Assembly: GCF_023091745.1 (NCBI RefSeq)
Contig: NC_068935.1
Coordinates: forward strand, 16,227,775 to 16,291,774
Direction: 5' to 3'
Origin: Budorcas taxicolor
Lineage: Eukaryota > Chordata > Mammalia > Artiodactyla > Bovidae
DNA length: 64,000 nucleotides
The notes under the pieces were generated by a model. The model searched no databases and was not told where the DNA came from. It was given only the letters and a program-made list of their open reading frames with translations. Positions 45,701-57,700 of the stretch are shown here, in pieces; positions within the stretch are counted from its first letter, which is position 1; every line of letters starts with the position of its first letter. Position numbers and translations under genes: made by a program.

Positions 45701-48700
45701 TACTGGAGTGGGTTACCATGCCCTCCTCCAGGGGATTGTCACAACCCAGGGATCGAACCGGGGCCTCCTGCATTGGCGGGCAGATTCTTTACCATCTGAG
45801 CCACCAGGGAAGCCCTGCTCACCTCCCTCCCCATTCCCCTTTCCTAGGAAGAGAGGAGGGAGGAGGCAAGTTGGGCACCCACTGGTGCCTTCTTGATCAT
45901 TTTACTTACCCTTCAGACCGGGCAGCCCTGGCAACCCAGTAGCCCCTGGCAAGCCTGAGTTTCCCAGGAAGCCAATTGGCCCTGGTGGTCCCGGAAGCCC
46001 TTTCAGCCCAGGCAGGCCTCTCTTTCCAGCTGATGCAGGGAGACCTATCTCGCCTCTTGGACCTTTCTTTCCAGGATGTCCTGAATCAGCACAGGAGAGA
46101 ATACATGATAGCTGTCAAGTGAGACTATCCAGATCTGGGCCACTGCCCATTCCCCTGGCTTCTGGTTGGTTGACTTGTTGGGGTTTGTAAACAGCCTTTG
46201 AACAATGGGCCACGCAGGCTAACAGGCAGAGTTTTCAGTTGGTTGACGCATAGCACTTATCCCCCAGGGTGCCCCACCAGCGGCTACCTTTATCAGCATG
46301 GCACTATAGCTGGCAGGGGAGATGAGCAAACCCCTTCTGATGACAACTCTTCTCCCTTTATGAATGTGGTTCATACTTTAGCCCCTGAATGGAGCTCTAG
46401 CGAGCCAGGGTGGCAAGTGGACTCTAGTTTCCTGGTACTTCCAGCATGAATCAGTCCACAATGGCTGTTTCCTGAGCCAACCGGTGAAGTAGAGGTTAAA
46501 GCCCAACAATTGTTGCAGCCTCCTAGGGAGTCATGGATCAGGGCTGCCCTTTTAATCCCTCATGCAAGCAGTTAAGTCAGCCAGTTCCTTGGCATTAGAG
46601 TTGAAAGACCCCCTAGTGCCAAATACTGTAGAAATTCCCAAGGCCCATCTGGTCTCCTAGGTATTCTGAGACTTCTTTCACCGGGCTTTCAGTTGCTCAA
46701 TGGGATTAACCTCTTGAGCTGCTGCCAAAGTGGAATGTTCAGGTACAAAGCAAGGAAATTAAAAAATCAAAGGATCAAATCAGTGATGAGAGAGGTATTT
46801 GGGCCCCCAAGGACCTAAATGAATGGCTGGCTTGGCTTTCTATGGATTGAAAAGCATCATGTAGCTGGGAGCCCCAGGATTCTAATGGGAGGCTGTGAAG
46901 GGGATTCCACAACAAGGGAAGGAAATTCAATGGGGGCCAACCCCACAGTATGAGTTCAGGGACCCCCTGGCCTTACCAGGTTGTAATGTATAGTAAGATA
47001 ATTCCCTGAGAGGCCAAGCTGGTGGGGGTGTTAGTCTGTGAGCTTGTGTGCTGTTTTCTCACCTCGAAAGCCTATGTGAAGACCCCAGAAACACACAACC
47101 ACAAAGAGGATTAAAAAAGATATTAATAGTTGTATACAAACTCAACTTCAGTCACGTGGCCAGGAGTCAGGGGTGAAAAGGGTGGTGTGAGAAAAAGGCA
47201 AGCTGCAAACACTAGGCTGGAACCAGAGGATGTCATGCCCCACTGTGGAGTGAAAAGCACTTTGGCTCTGGGTCCTCAGAGACCTGCTGGCCCAAGAGGC
47301 AGGCTGCCAGGGTCGGGGCATGGGGGTGGGGTTTGTGGGTGGGCGGGCAGGGTGTGGGGCGGGGTTTGTGGATAGGTGGGCGGGGCGTGGGGCAGGGTTC
47401 ATGGGTGGGGGCCATCGGGTAGGGGCGAGGAGTGCTCATATTTGAGGGTCACTTTTTGGAGGCTAAACTTTTTCAACCTGGCACCGTGGGGGGCTTGAGA
47501 TGTGAAATGCAGGTTAGACAACTCAGTTTCCTTCTCGGCTCTGACCCTGTCACACTGCTGTTACTGCCCCTCAGGGTGCCAGGGCCCCAAGGCCCAGCTT
47601 AAGTCTGTCAAGTTGGGGCTGCTCCTCTGAAGGACCTACCTGAAATGCCTGGAAAGCCTGGGGGTCCGCGGAGCCCGGGTTTGCCCTTGATGCCAAATAG
47701 ACCACTAGGGCCTGGGGGGCCTGGCTGACCCACGCGGCCTGGTATTCCAGGGCTGCCCTGCTCACCTTTGGGGCCGAGCAAGCCCGACTTCCCAAGCAAA
47801 CCTGAGGAAAGGAAGAGGCAGATGATCACAGCCTGGATTGATAGCAGGGACCACTCATCAAACCACCTTCCAGCAGAAGAGCCCAGCCCCAGGATGCCTC
47901 CGACGTGCCACTGTCTCATCAGCTCCAGCCTTGCTGCTAATTATGGGCTTTGCAAGAAATCTGACTATGGATTCTAGATACTTCTGGAATTACTGAGACA
48001 GGAGAATGGACTCAGGTGATTTAAGAAAGGCAGAGAGAGAACACAATGACTTTTCATTTCAAGCTGCTAGTTCATCCATCACCCCAGATTCATGCAGTTA
48101 TTCATGCAGCTACACCAGGTACTGAAAGCCTTTCTGCAGACTGTCAAATAGGTGGGGAAAAGAAAGTCACCCTTGAGTCCTGGAAGGCCAGAGTCTCCAG
48201 GAAATCCTCTGTCCCCAGGCAGTCCCTGTAGACCTTGCTCCCCCGGAGCACCATTTTCAGCACCAAGGATGTCACCAGGGGCTCCCTTGGGACCTGGTAA
48301 GCCAGGGCTGCCAACTTTCCCAGGCAAGCCATCTTTTCCAGGGAGCCCAGGAAACCCAGGCAAGCCCTTCTCCCCATGAGGTCCAGGAAACCCTAAATGT
48401 GAAGAGTCAAAAAGAAAAGGCCATGGCGGTTTAGAAGTCATAGGTTTGGTTAGAGGACTCTGACACAGATTTTTTTTACTACTACAAAAGTTGTCACATT
48501 AGTAATGTGTGGCTTTCCTTAAAGGTCTCTAGTCCTGGGAAGACTTGCCCAGTGGCAGGGACTGCAACGTGTGACCCAGAGGAGGTTCTAGCTCAATGAG
48601 GCCAGGCCTTGGGCAGAGCTCAGCAACCCACTCCTGGGGCTCCTACAGTGGCTGAAGAGCACAGGTTAGAGCCAGGACCTCCTGTCAAAGGCCTGGTCTC

Positions 48701-51700
48701 TTCTGGGGTTGTCTAACTCCCGTACACATGCCTCCCTCTTTCCGGATGGTGGAGGGACCTGAGACACCAATAAACACAAGGAAATGTGGCCTAAGATGAG
48801 CCCCCTACTGCTGAGCAGAGGTGGTTCTCAGACTGAGGATGCATCAGAATCCCCGGGGGCAGGGGTGCTTGGGAAAACCCAGATTGCCGGGCCCATACCC
48901 CCACCCTGCCACAAAACTTCTAATCAGCAACTCTGCCAAGGGGCCAAGGAACTGCATTACTAAGAAGTTCCAAGGTGATGCTGATGCGGCTGGCTGAGGG
49001 AACACAGTTTGAGAACCGCTGGTGCACTGTAGCACAATGAAGCTCAGGTTAGAACAACAGGGTGTCAGCCAAGGGTCTGAAATATGCCAACTTCCCTCTC
49101 CCTTATCTGCATCTCTTTCTCTGACCTTTCAGGAGTTGATCCAGGGAACTGCCAGAACATGCAGTCAGACCAACTGACAGAACATGCGGTCAGATCACCC
49201 AGCAGAGTCCTAGCCCTGTCACTAGTGACTTTGTGATCTCAGGCGAGTCACTTTCCATATGTGCCACAGTTTCCTCTGCTGAACCTGAAGGGGTTGGCTC
49301 AGCTCATCACAAATGGCCCTTATTGCTCTGAGACGCTGTCCTTCTATAGCTCTAAGCTCTGTCTTGTCTGACTATGAAATCAAAACCACCCCACTTACAC
49401 CAGAGCACAAACCTAACTTCCTACAGTGGGTGGATGGCTACCACAATCCAAACACATACTCACACAACAGGAGAGGCGGGGGGCAGGGGGAGAAGCTCCT
49501 TTTCTTACCTGGCAATTCAGGCAGGTGAACCAATCCTGGACTTCCGGGGTCTCCTTTATTTCCACGCAATCCAGGTTGGCCTGGAGCCCCAGGGAGGCCA
49601 CGGGCCCCTTTAGGGCCTGAAAACCCAAATGTGAGTGGTAAGGGGAAAGGAACGTTGGTATGGCTATGATTTGTGATGTCCATTCAAGAATCCTAGTCTT
49701 AGGAATTCCCTGGAGTCCAATGGTTATGACTCGGTGCTTTCATGCCAAGAGTGAAAGTTCGTTCCCTGGTTGGGGAACTAGGATCCCACAAGCCAGGCAG
49801 TACAGTCGAAAAAGAAAAACACCTAATCTCTTGGAGGGCCTCTCTTATTCTCCCCTCCCCACACAGCCCTCTCTAGCAGCCATTCTATTCCTCAATTCTC
49901 ATGGCTGCCCTCTCAGAAGGAACGTGGATCCCCCAGTGCTACTGGGCTATCCTTGGCTTACTTTGGTACATGGTCCTTACATGTGTGTTCAGTGGCTTTT
50001 TCTGGCCTCATTCCATACCTGGGAATCCGGGAGCTCCTGGGAGTCCTGATGGACCATATGGTCCAGGAATAATACAAGGCAAGGTGATACCTGTAAATGG
50101 TAACATGTAAGCAGCTGAACCGATCGAGTCAGGGATGACTTCACCCTAGCATGCTCCTTTACTTCCATTCCATTGAATGCAACAGCTAAGTTATTCTTTC
50201 CACCCAGAAGCTGGGAGCCCATGCAGAAAAATCTTGGCTTCAGAAGCTCTTGGGAGTTACTCCTAGTGCAATTGCTCATGGATAAGAATGCCCCTAGTGT
50301 CCTAGTGCGGGGACACCACATTCTAACAAAGTCTCCTGTTGTGTAGGAACAGCAGCAGACAGCAGTTGCCCATTCACCCTGCCCTCAGGTGGAGCCCCTC
50401 CCTAGAATGCATGCTTAGGGTTAGTTATTATTATGTCCACATGACTAAATTGGAGGGTTTGAAGACAAGACCCCTCAAGTTCACATGACTGCTCTTTTCT
50501 TGGAATGAGGCTTTTCCCAAACCACTGGGTTCTTTTGACCCTCGTCATTTAGGATCTACTGAAACCTATCCATTATCCTTGGTCAGATGGACCCATATGT
50601 CTGCACCAAACAAACACTGAAGTCCACTTTCTTGATCATGACAGATGGTGATCTTTTGCTCAGCTCCTCATTTGAAACTGTCGACTCTGCTACTGGGAGA
50701 AGGGGTCATCAATTTCAGTATTCAAGACATTGAAATTGATGCGCATAGCCCTTCCCCTAGCAAATTCTTCCTCACTCACTCACAGTGCAAATAAAAAGTC
50801 TACGATCACAGAGGGGAGGTTTAATAAAATACCAGTGAACGAATTGTTAGTTGGCTCCTTCAGAGGCCATGTACAAACAATCGCTAATAAAAATTAGTCT
50901 TGCCTATTCATTAAAACAATTCCCAGAGATCTACTTTAAGTCACAGAGCCCACAGTTCTAAGAAACTGCTATAGCTTTTGTCTGTACTTAAATCACAAAT
51001 TACATCTCTTACAGATATGTATACAACCTGTGATTCAGACAGCTTATTCAGCTGGCTGGCATTCCTCCCCGAGAGTCTCGCTGTCATTTTCTAATACAAA
51101 AGCTTGATGGCATTTTTAGCCCACCTGTTCTAAGTCCTAAATCAAAACTGGGAATTCAACAGTATAATGTGTTGGTTAAGAGGTTGGGCTCGGAAGCCAG
51201 ACAGAGCCGAGCTTGCATTGTAGTTCTACTGCTAACTAGTTGTATGAGCAAGATACTCACCCTCTCTGAGCCTCATGTGTAACATGGGAGCTACTTATCT
51301 CATATGGTACTCGTGAGGATTATCTGGAATAGTGCTAATAGCACTTAGCACAGTGCTGGGCACCCTGGTATGTGCTCCACGAGTACTAGTTTTTTAGTAT
51401 CTTAACTTAAGGAGGAGTATTCAGAAGAGCTCCTCAAGGCCATCCCCTAGATTCTACCTCATTCAGGTTAGTGACATATTTTGTAGCCTTGGCAGCAGCT
51501 TTCTGCCTTCTAGACTTCAAGCTCCTATAGTTACATTTTCACAGGTGGAAAGATAGCCACAAGCCTGATCTTCCTCCACAGCTGGTTATACCCATCTCCA
51601 TCCTGCCAGGTGCTGAAATGATGGTGCTCTTTCAGAGAGCTATTTCCCTACCGCAGAAAGATGCTCTATGAGCAAGCATCTCATGAGGGATGAGATGCTT

Positions 51701-54700
51701 CATGGGGAGAGGGCTGCCAGTCCTGCCCTCAGCTTTGGACTAGGCTGAAGAACTGCCTCCCTGTGTGGTATTCTGAGAGGGACCCTGGAGAAAACTCTCC
51801 TGCCCCAACTATGTCAATAGTTAATTGACTTTAATGTATCAAACATTGTAGTTCCATTGCTCTATGGCTTCAAAAACAAACTGGGCAAAAGATAAATAAA
51901 TATCTCTGGGCCAGGTCCAAACATGAAACCACCTATCCTCAATTTATCATATCAATTTTATAGATGATTTTTACTTGTGATCACCAGAGGAAAACAAAAC
52001 CTTTAGAGGATGGGGCTGAGGACAGGCATCTGGAAAGGTTACAGGGAAGGAAAAATAATGAGAAAATGGAAGATGAGTAGATACCAGAAGGAATCAAGGG
52101 CATGCTTCCCTTTTGCCTTAGACCAGTCCTGTACAACACACCACATTTGTGTATTGCAAGCAGAGGGTCACAATGGCAAGAAGATAAGGACTTCAAGTCA
52201 TACAGCTGGCTCTCTTACTTTACATCAATTCAGAGCCTTCTCCCCAACAAAGCAGAAACCAGCTTTACCCATGTTCTATTTCACAAGCGCAACAAATGAC
52301 ATCCTTATTCAGAATTTGCCCATTAATGCCAAAACTCATCTTCAGAATCAAAAAGCAGTTCTGGTTATCAAGATTCTAACATCTCAGTTGATTCCAGGTC
52401 AAATGAATAAATATCAGATGTATGGATCCTTTTAGGTAACTCCCAAGGCAAGTCATGGCCTCAGTTACGTTCGTAAATGAAGATACTCAAGGCAGAGATG
52501 AGCGAAGCCATCAACATGCATGATGAAGGTGCCCAGCCACTTGCAGAGATTGCGTGCCCACTTCTTCTGTCCTCCCTCCCAGAAGAGGTGTGCTAAGGAG
52601 CCTTTGAAGCAGTGTCAGCATGAGCCTTTGTACCCCAGCCTTAGGATCACCCCTCCCCAACTCAGGCCTCCAGTGTGGTGCTTAGGCCATTGTGAATATC
52701 TGAGATAAAGTGAACAAAAAGGAAGGGGGGGGAGGGTTGCCACCATTGGCATTTGAGAACCTCTAGACCTAGCTAGGTCTCACCTCCCTCTGTGTCTAAG
52801 TCTTTTTTCCCAACCTCCTCCTTGCAGCAGCAGTCACCTAGACCAATCAAGTAAAGAAGAAAATTAAACCGGGATGGAAGTTCTTTGAGGCCCAAGGAAA
52901 GTCTTGTCTGTAGCCCACTGATCAAATTGTCTGGATAGAGTGGAGAAAACTGGCATCCACACAGTAGCCACTGCAGTGATAACCTGGGTGATTGATTACT
53001 ATGAGCATCTGGATCAGAGCCTTTCTGGAAACAGCTAGTTGTCTCTTTGCCTAGGGTTTGTAATAATTCACACTATTAGGTTGAAAAGCTTCAATGACTA
53101 CATTCCCTTTCCTGGCAATGTGTCCTAGCCTGAGCCACAATTGGCTGAAGTGAGTACGTCTAGGAATGGCATCTTCATCTTTCATGGCAACAGTCATGTC
53201 CACAATTGCAAATGTTTAGGGCCCACAGGTGAAGTGTTTTTAAATCTGTGTAGAAAGAAAGCTTGGTTCGAGGAGTTATATTTGGTGGCCATAGAGAGAA
53301 AAAGAAAGCTAATGCTCTTAATTGAAGTCACTTTTTGGAAAGTCTTGGTACTGCAACAAGAATATTTTCTGCATAAGGCATCTCCCAGGCTATATAGCTT
53401 TTTTAGATCACTAGATTCGTGAGAACTTTCCAGGCCCAGGGGTAGTGAAGTTTGGGACAGAAATGGTCCCGTGGGCTTCCTTCCATTGACTCAGCCTGTT
53501 TTCAAGCAGTTTGAATATTGATAATATCCAAACTTGAGTGTATGTAAGTTTATAGGTACCATGTTAATATAACTCAGTTTAAAACCTAGTTGCCTGCCAA
53601 ACAGGTTGACCTAGAGTGAAGATCCAGTTGGCAGAGGGGCAGTGGAATGACCATGAGTACTGTCTCTGGGAACAAAGGTGGAAGCAAAATTGTAGCTGAC
53701 ACCAAGACTTCTAAAAGGAAGCGTATTTTGTTTGATAAAATTCCTCACAATCTTGGTGTAGGGAAAGATGAGGGGAAGGGATAGGGAGTTTGGGATGGAC
53801 ATATACACACTGTTATATTTAAAATGGAAAACCAACAAGGACCTACTGTATAGCACAGGGATCTCTGCTCAATATTATGTGGCAGCCTGGATAGGAGGGG
53901 AGTTTAGGGGAAAATGGATACGTATATATATGGTTGAGTTCCTTCGCTGTTCACCTGAAACTATTGTTTGTTAATCGGATATACCCTAATACACAATAAA
54001 AGGTTGAAAAAAAATTCTTCACAACCTTAAGAGGAATACTGACTTGGACTGAAATACTGACTTGGCTTTAAGAGTCGTGAATGATCAATTTTTAACTTGT
54101 ACTACTATATCAATTCACAAAAGTACATTTTAAAACAAATACATTTTTTACAAGACCCGGTATCTGTCTTCTTTTTTGGTAATTCTTCAAGGTGACGAGG
54201 TGGAAAGAGGAGACATAGATCTAAGAAAAACCCTCTTGGTTATGGGGAAGGCCCTTTTCTCTGTGTGTATATTAGTCTCTTGTGGAGTACTACACTATGC
54301 TAGGCAGATTGAGAAACACTGAAAAGGATTATTCTCCTTCCTTAGTATCCAAAGGCTTATAATGGATTCAGTTCAGTTCAGTTCAGTCGCTCAGTCGTGT
54401 CCGACTCTTTGCGACCCCATGAATCGCAGAAACAGTAAAAACATTAATGGAAGGAAATATATAATCTAACTGGCAATGACATACCGTAGGGGTCAAGAGA
54501 AAGCTTAGTGAAAGAATTAGGGCTTATATTGAACACTGAAAGTTGGATGGGATGTGAGTACATAGACAAGAAGAGTATCCCAGAAAAAAAGGCAACATGG
54601 GCAAAATGTTGGCGGTAGAAATGAATATACTTTTTGTGGGGACAGTGAGAGAAACTGTTGTTTTAGTGTTTGGTTTTCATTATGAAGAGTATGAGATAAG

Positions 54701-57700
54701 GCCAGGTTAGAGAGGTTGGTTGTGTCCATGTCTGGAGACTTTTGAATTCCAGTCTGAGGAGTTTCAGTAGAGTGTTTCTCTGTTCAGTAGAAACCATTTG
54801 TGGCTTTGGACTAGGGGAGTAACATGAGGGAATCAGCACTTTACAGATATAAACTTGGCAGCAGTATTCCTAGTGGATTTGAGTGGGGAAAGTCCAGAGG
54901 TAGGAGATGCAAAACTACTTAGGAAATTGTTGTCATTCATTCATCCACCCATCCATCCCAACAAGCATATAGGTATTTGATAAGCTAGACATGAGATAAC
55001 GAGAACTTAATACCAAGAAGGGGAAGGGAAGATTATAAGAGGTATTGCAAATGAAGGAATGAGACAATTTTCAAGTTTTGCAATTTCAGATGACAATAAA
55101 TGTGGTACCACTAATGGGAACATGGAAGTTGTGGAAAGACAGAAGTTGGGATGAAGAGCTGCTCTAACTGTGTGCAAGAAGGGAAATTATTAGCATAGCA
55201 CATTAACAATCTATAAGCAGAGCTATCATTCTATAATTCCTGAAATTCAAGTAGAAAAAGAAGTGACGTAAATAGAAGGGATTTAAAGTATGAAATGGAA
55301 ATCAGACTAGATAGAACTAGGGTCTCTTCTCAATCTGAGATCTTATGAATTAAAGAAAGGTTCTTCCCTGCTGATATTACCATACAACTTAGAGGATACC
55401 TTTATTGTCCAATTTCCACTTATTTCTTTCATGACACTTGTAGTAAATGGTCATCCAGCTTCTGTCTAAAATGTTCCAGAGATGATGGGCTCATAACCTC
55501 CCAAAGCAACTCTGTTACACTTTTGGACTGTTCTATTAGGAAGTTTTTCACTAAGCAGAGCTGAAATCTCTATTGTTCTGTGTACCTGTACCACAGTGCA
55601 AGTATGATCCCTTTTCCACATGAAAACCCTCTAGAGGATTGAGAGCAGTGATTACAATTAGTCTTCTTATGACACATTTCATATATCTAGCTCATATCTA
55701 TACTCAAGGAGTCAGTTTTCCAAGCCCAAAGCCATCAGATTTGCTTATTCACCTGGAACTCCACGGGGGCCTGGTTGTCCTGGTAATCCATCTACTCCTT
55801 TATCTCCAGGAAGTCCACGAGGTCCAGGAGCCCCTGGTAGCCCAATTCCTGGGGGGCCAGTTGGACCAGTGTGACCTTTTTCACCAGGAAGTCCTGGTAA
55901 CCCCTTTTCACCGGGGAAGCCCTGTGCACCATCACCCTAGACAACACATAGGAAAGAATGAAAGTGTGACTTAAAGACACATCTGCCGAGCCCTCTGACA
56001 ATAGGAAAGAGACACATAACCAGTGGGAGCAAGGCTTTTTTTTTTCAGTTGAAATTCTTTATTACGCTAGTTTTTCAATCAATTCCTCTGAGTTGAGTTA
56101 ACGGGAATGAAGCTTGTCAACCCTGCGTGATCTGATAATGCAAAAGGCTCCAGGTGAGGGGAGCAGAGATAACAACCCTGTATGCGGGGCAGGGATTGGT
56201 CACAGAAAGCAGCTGGATTGCCTGCAAGGGAAATGTCCTAAGAAACTGAAGCATTTTAAGTGATAATGGTCGATTGTCACTAGCATTTATCAAGTGAGCC
56301 AATGACCCATTCTGAGAAAAAGATTCCCATTTTGCAGAAAGGAAAAGCACAGTGTTAGTGACAGAGGTAGGAAGCTGCCATCAGCCTCCTTCCCCTGCCA
56401 AGTCAAGTGTGAGGATTTATAGCACTAGTCACCCAAGAAAAATCAACTTACCAGAAGGCCTGGCAGCCCTGGTAAACCTGGTATTCCATCCTTGCCTGGG
56501 GGTCCTGTCTCACCAGGGAGCCCCTGGGGGCCAGGATCACCTCGATCTCCTGGCATCCCTGATCCTGTGCTGAGAGTCGGGTCCCCTTTCTTTCCTTTAG
56601 GGCCTGTTGGACCTCGAGGCCCAAATACACCCTGACAAAAAGAGAAGGGAATGATCAGGAGATACAGACTTCATGGAATTTTATTACCTTGCATAGATTC
56701 AACCTAAAACAAGTCTTTGGGTACATTTTGGCACAAAAGAATGGACACTGGATTATGTCATCACCTTGGATTATCATTGCCCATTTATTTTCTTACCCTT
56801 TCTAAGTTTTGAAATCTTTGAGGATGGGAACTTTGCCTTAATTCAAATTTTATTTTCAAGGCCTGACACAGTGTGGGTCAATTGTAAGTTATTTTGTGGA
56901 AGGAAGGGAAAAAGGAAGGGAGGGAACACAAGTAGGTTAAAGCAGAAAGGGATTTTCAAGATAGCTAAGCAGATTTCTTCACATTACAGATCAAAACCCT
57001 GAAGGTTTGCTTTATCCCCATCTTTCTTTTATGTGTTTTAAGAAAGTGCTTATTGAGGAGTGAGGGATATTTGACAAGCTCCCATTTGATTCCTCAGGGC
57101 CAAGTTTGGTAAGACTTACTGGATCCCCTGATGGGCCCTGTGCACCCCCAGAGCCTGGATCACCTTTGGTTCCTTTAAGACCTGGAAGGCCCAGAAGTCC
57201 TGGTGGCCCAGGCAGGCCTGGCTCCCCAGGTGGCCCCATGTTGGGGACACCACCATCACAAGCACAAAAACCTGGGTCCCCTGGAGGAAAAAGAAAAAAA
57301 GACAACATTAAACTAAGTGGCCCATCTTTACAAGAAGAAGGAAGACTCGCCAGTTGTAATTTGTGACTTGAACAACTTCATGGAGGGAATCAGAAGGCCT
57401 ACAGAATGAACTAGCTTCACTCTCGATCAAAGTACATCTGTGTTAGTGATTTGGATTTCATTTATCTAGGGTAGAGCCCAGTCTAATGTGCCATCAGAGT
57501 TGAGAACCACTGACCTATACTAATCAGCCTGGAATCTAAGCTACTTGAAGGTTCTATTCACCAAAATGTCTTTTGTACACAGAGACAGTGCCAAAGAAAT
57601 TAATGATAGAGAGTTCAGCAAAGCATCTTTGAAGAGATAGCATGGAGTCACTAGCACTGTGGCTCAGCCACCTAGACCATCTGTACTTACGGTCTAAGAA

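Larger units (their letters stand above)
47802..49508 (-). other. COL4A6 introns W11-W12 and W10-W11
   Basis: 47802-48170 is plain. 48393-49508 holds a MER20 and a MIR fragment. Confidence 0.75.
50091..55752 (-). other. COL4A6 intron W8-W9, largest in window
   Basis: 5.66 kb with a MIR, an L1 3' end, a BovB scrap and a possible old repeat. 50091-51164, 51396-53751 and 54906-55752 show nothing recognisable. There is a short G run near 52727. Confidence 0.75.

Noticed and set aside
47130..47439. Open frames rich in Pro-Thr-His on the minus strand
   Set aside because: They are products of the 33-bp minisatellite; there is no splice site or homology.
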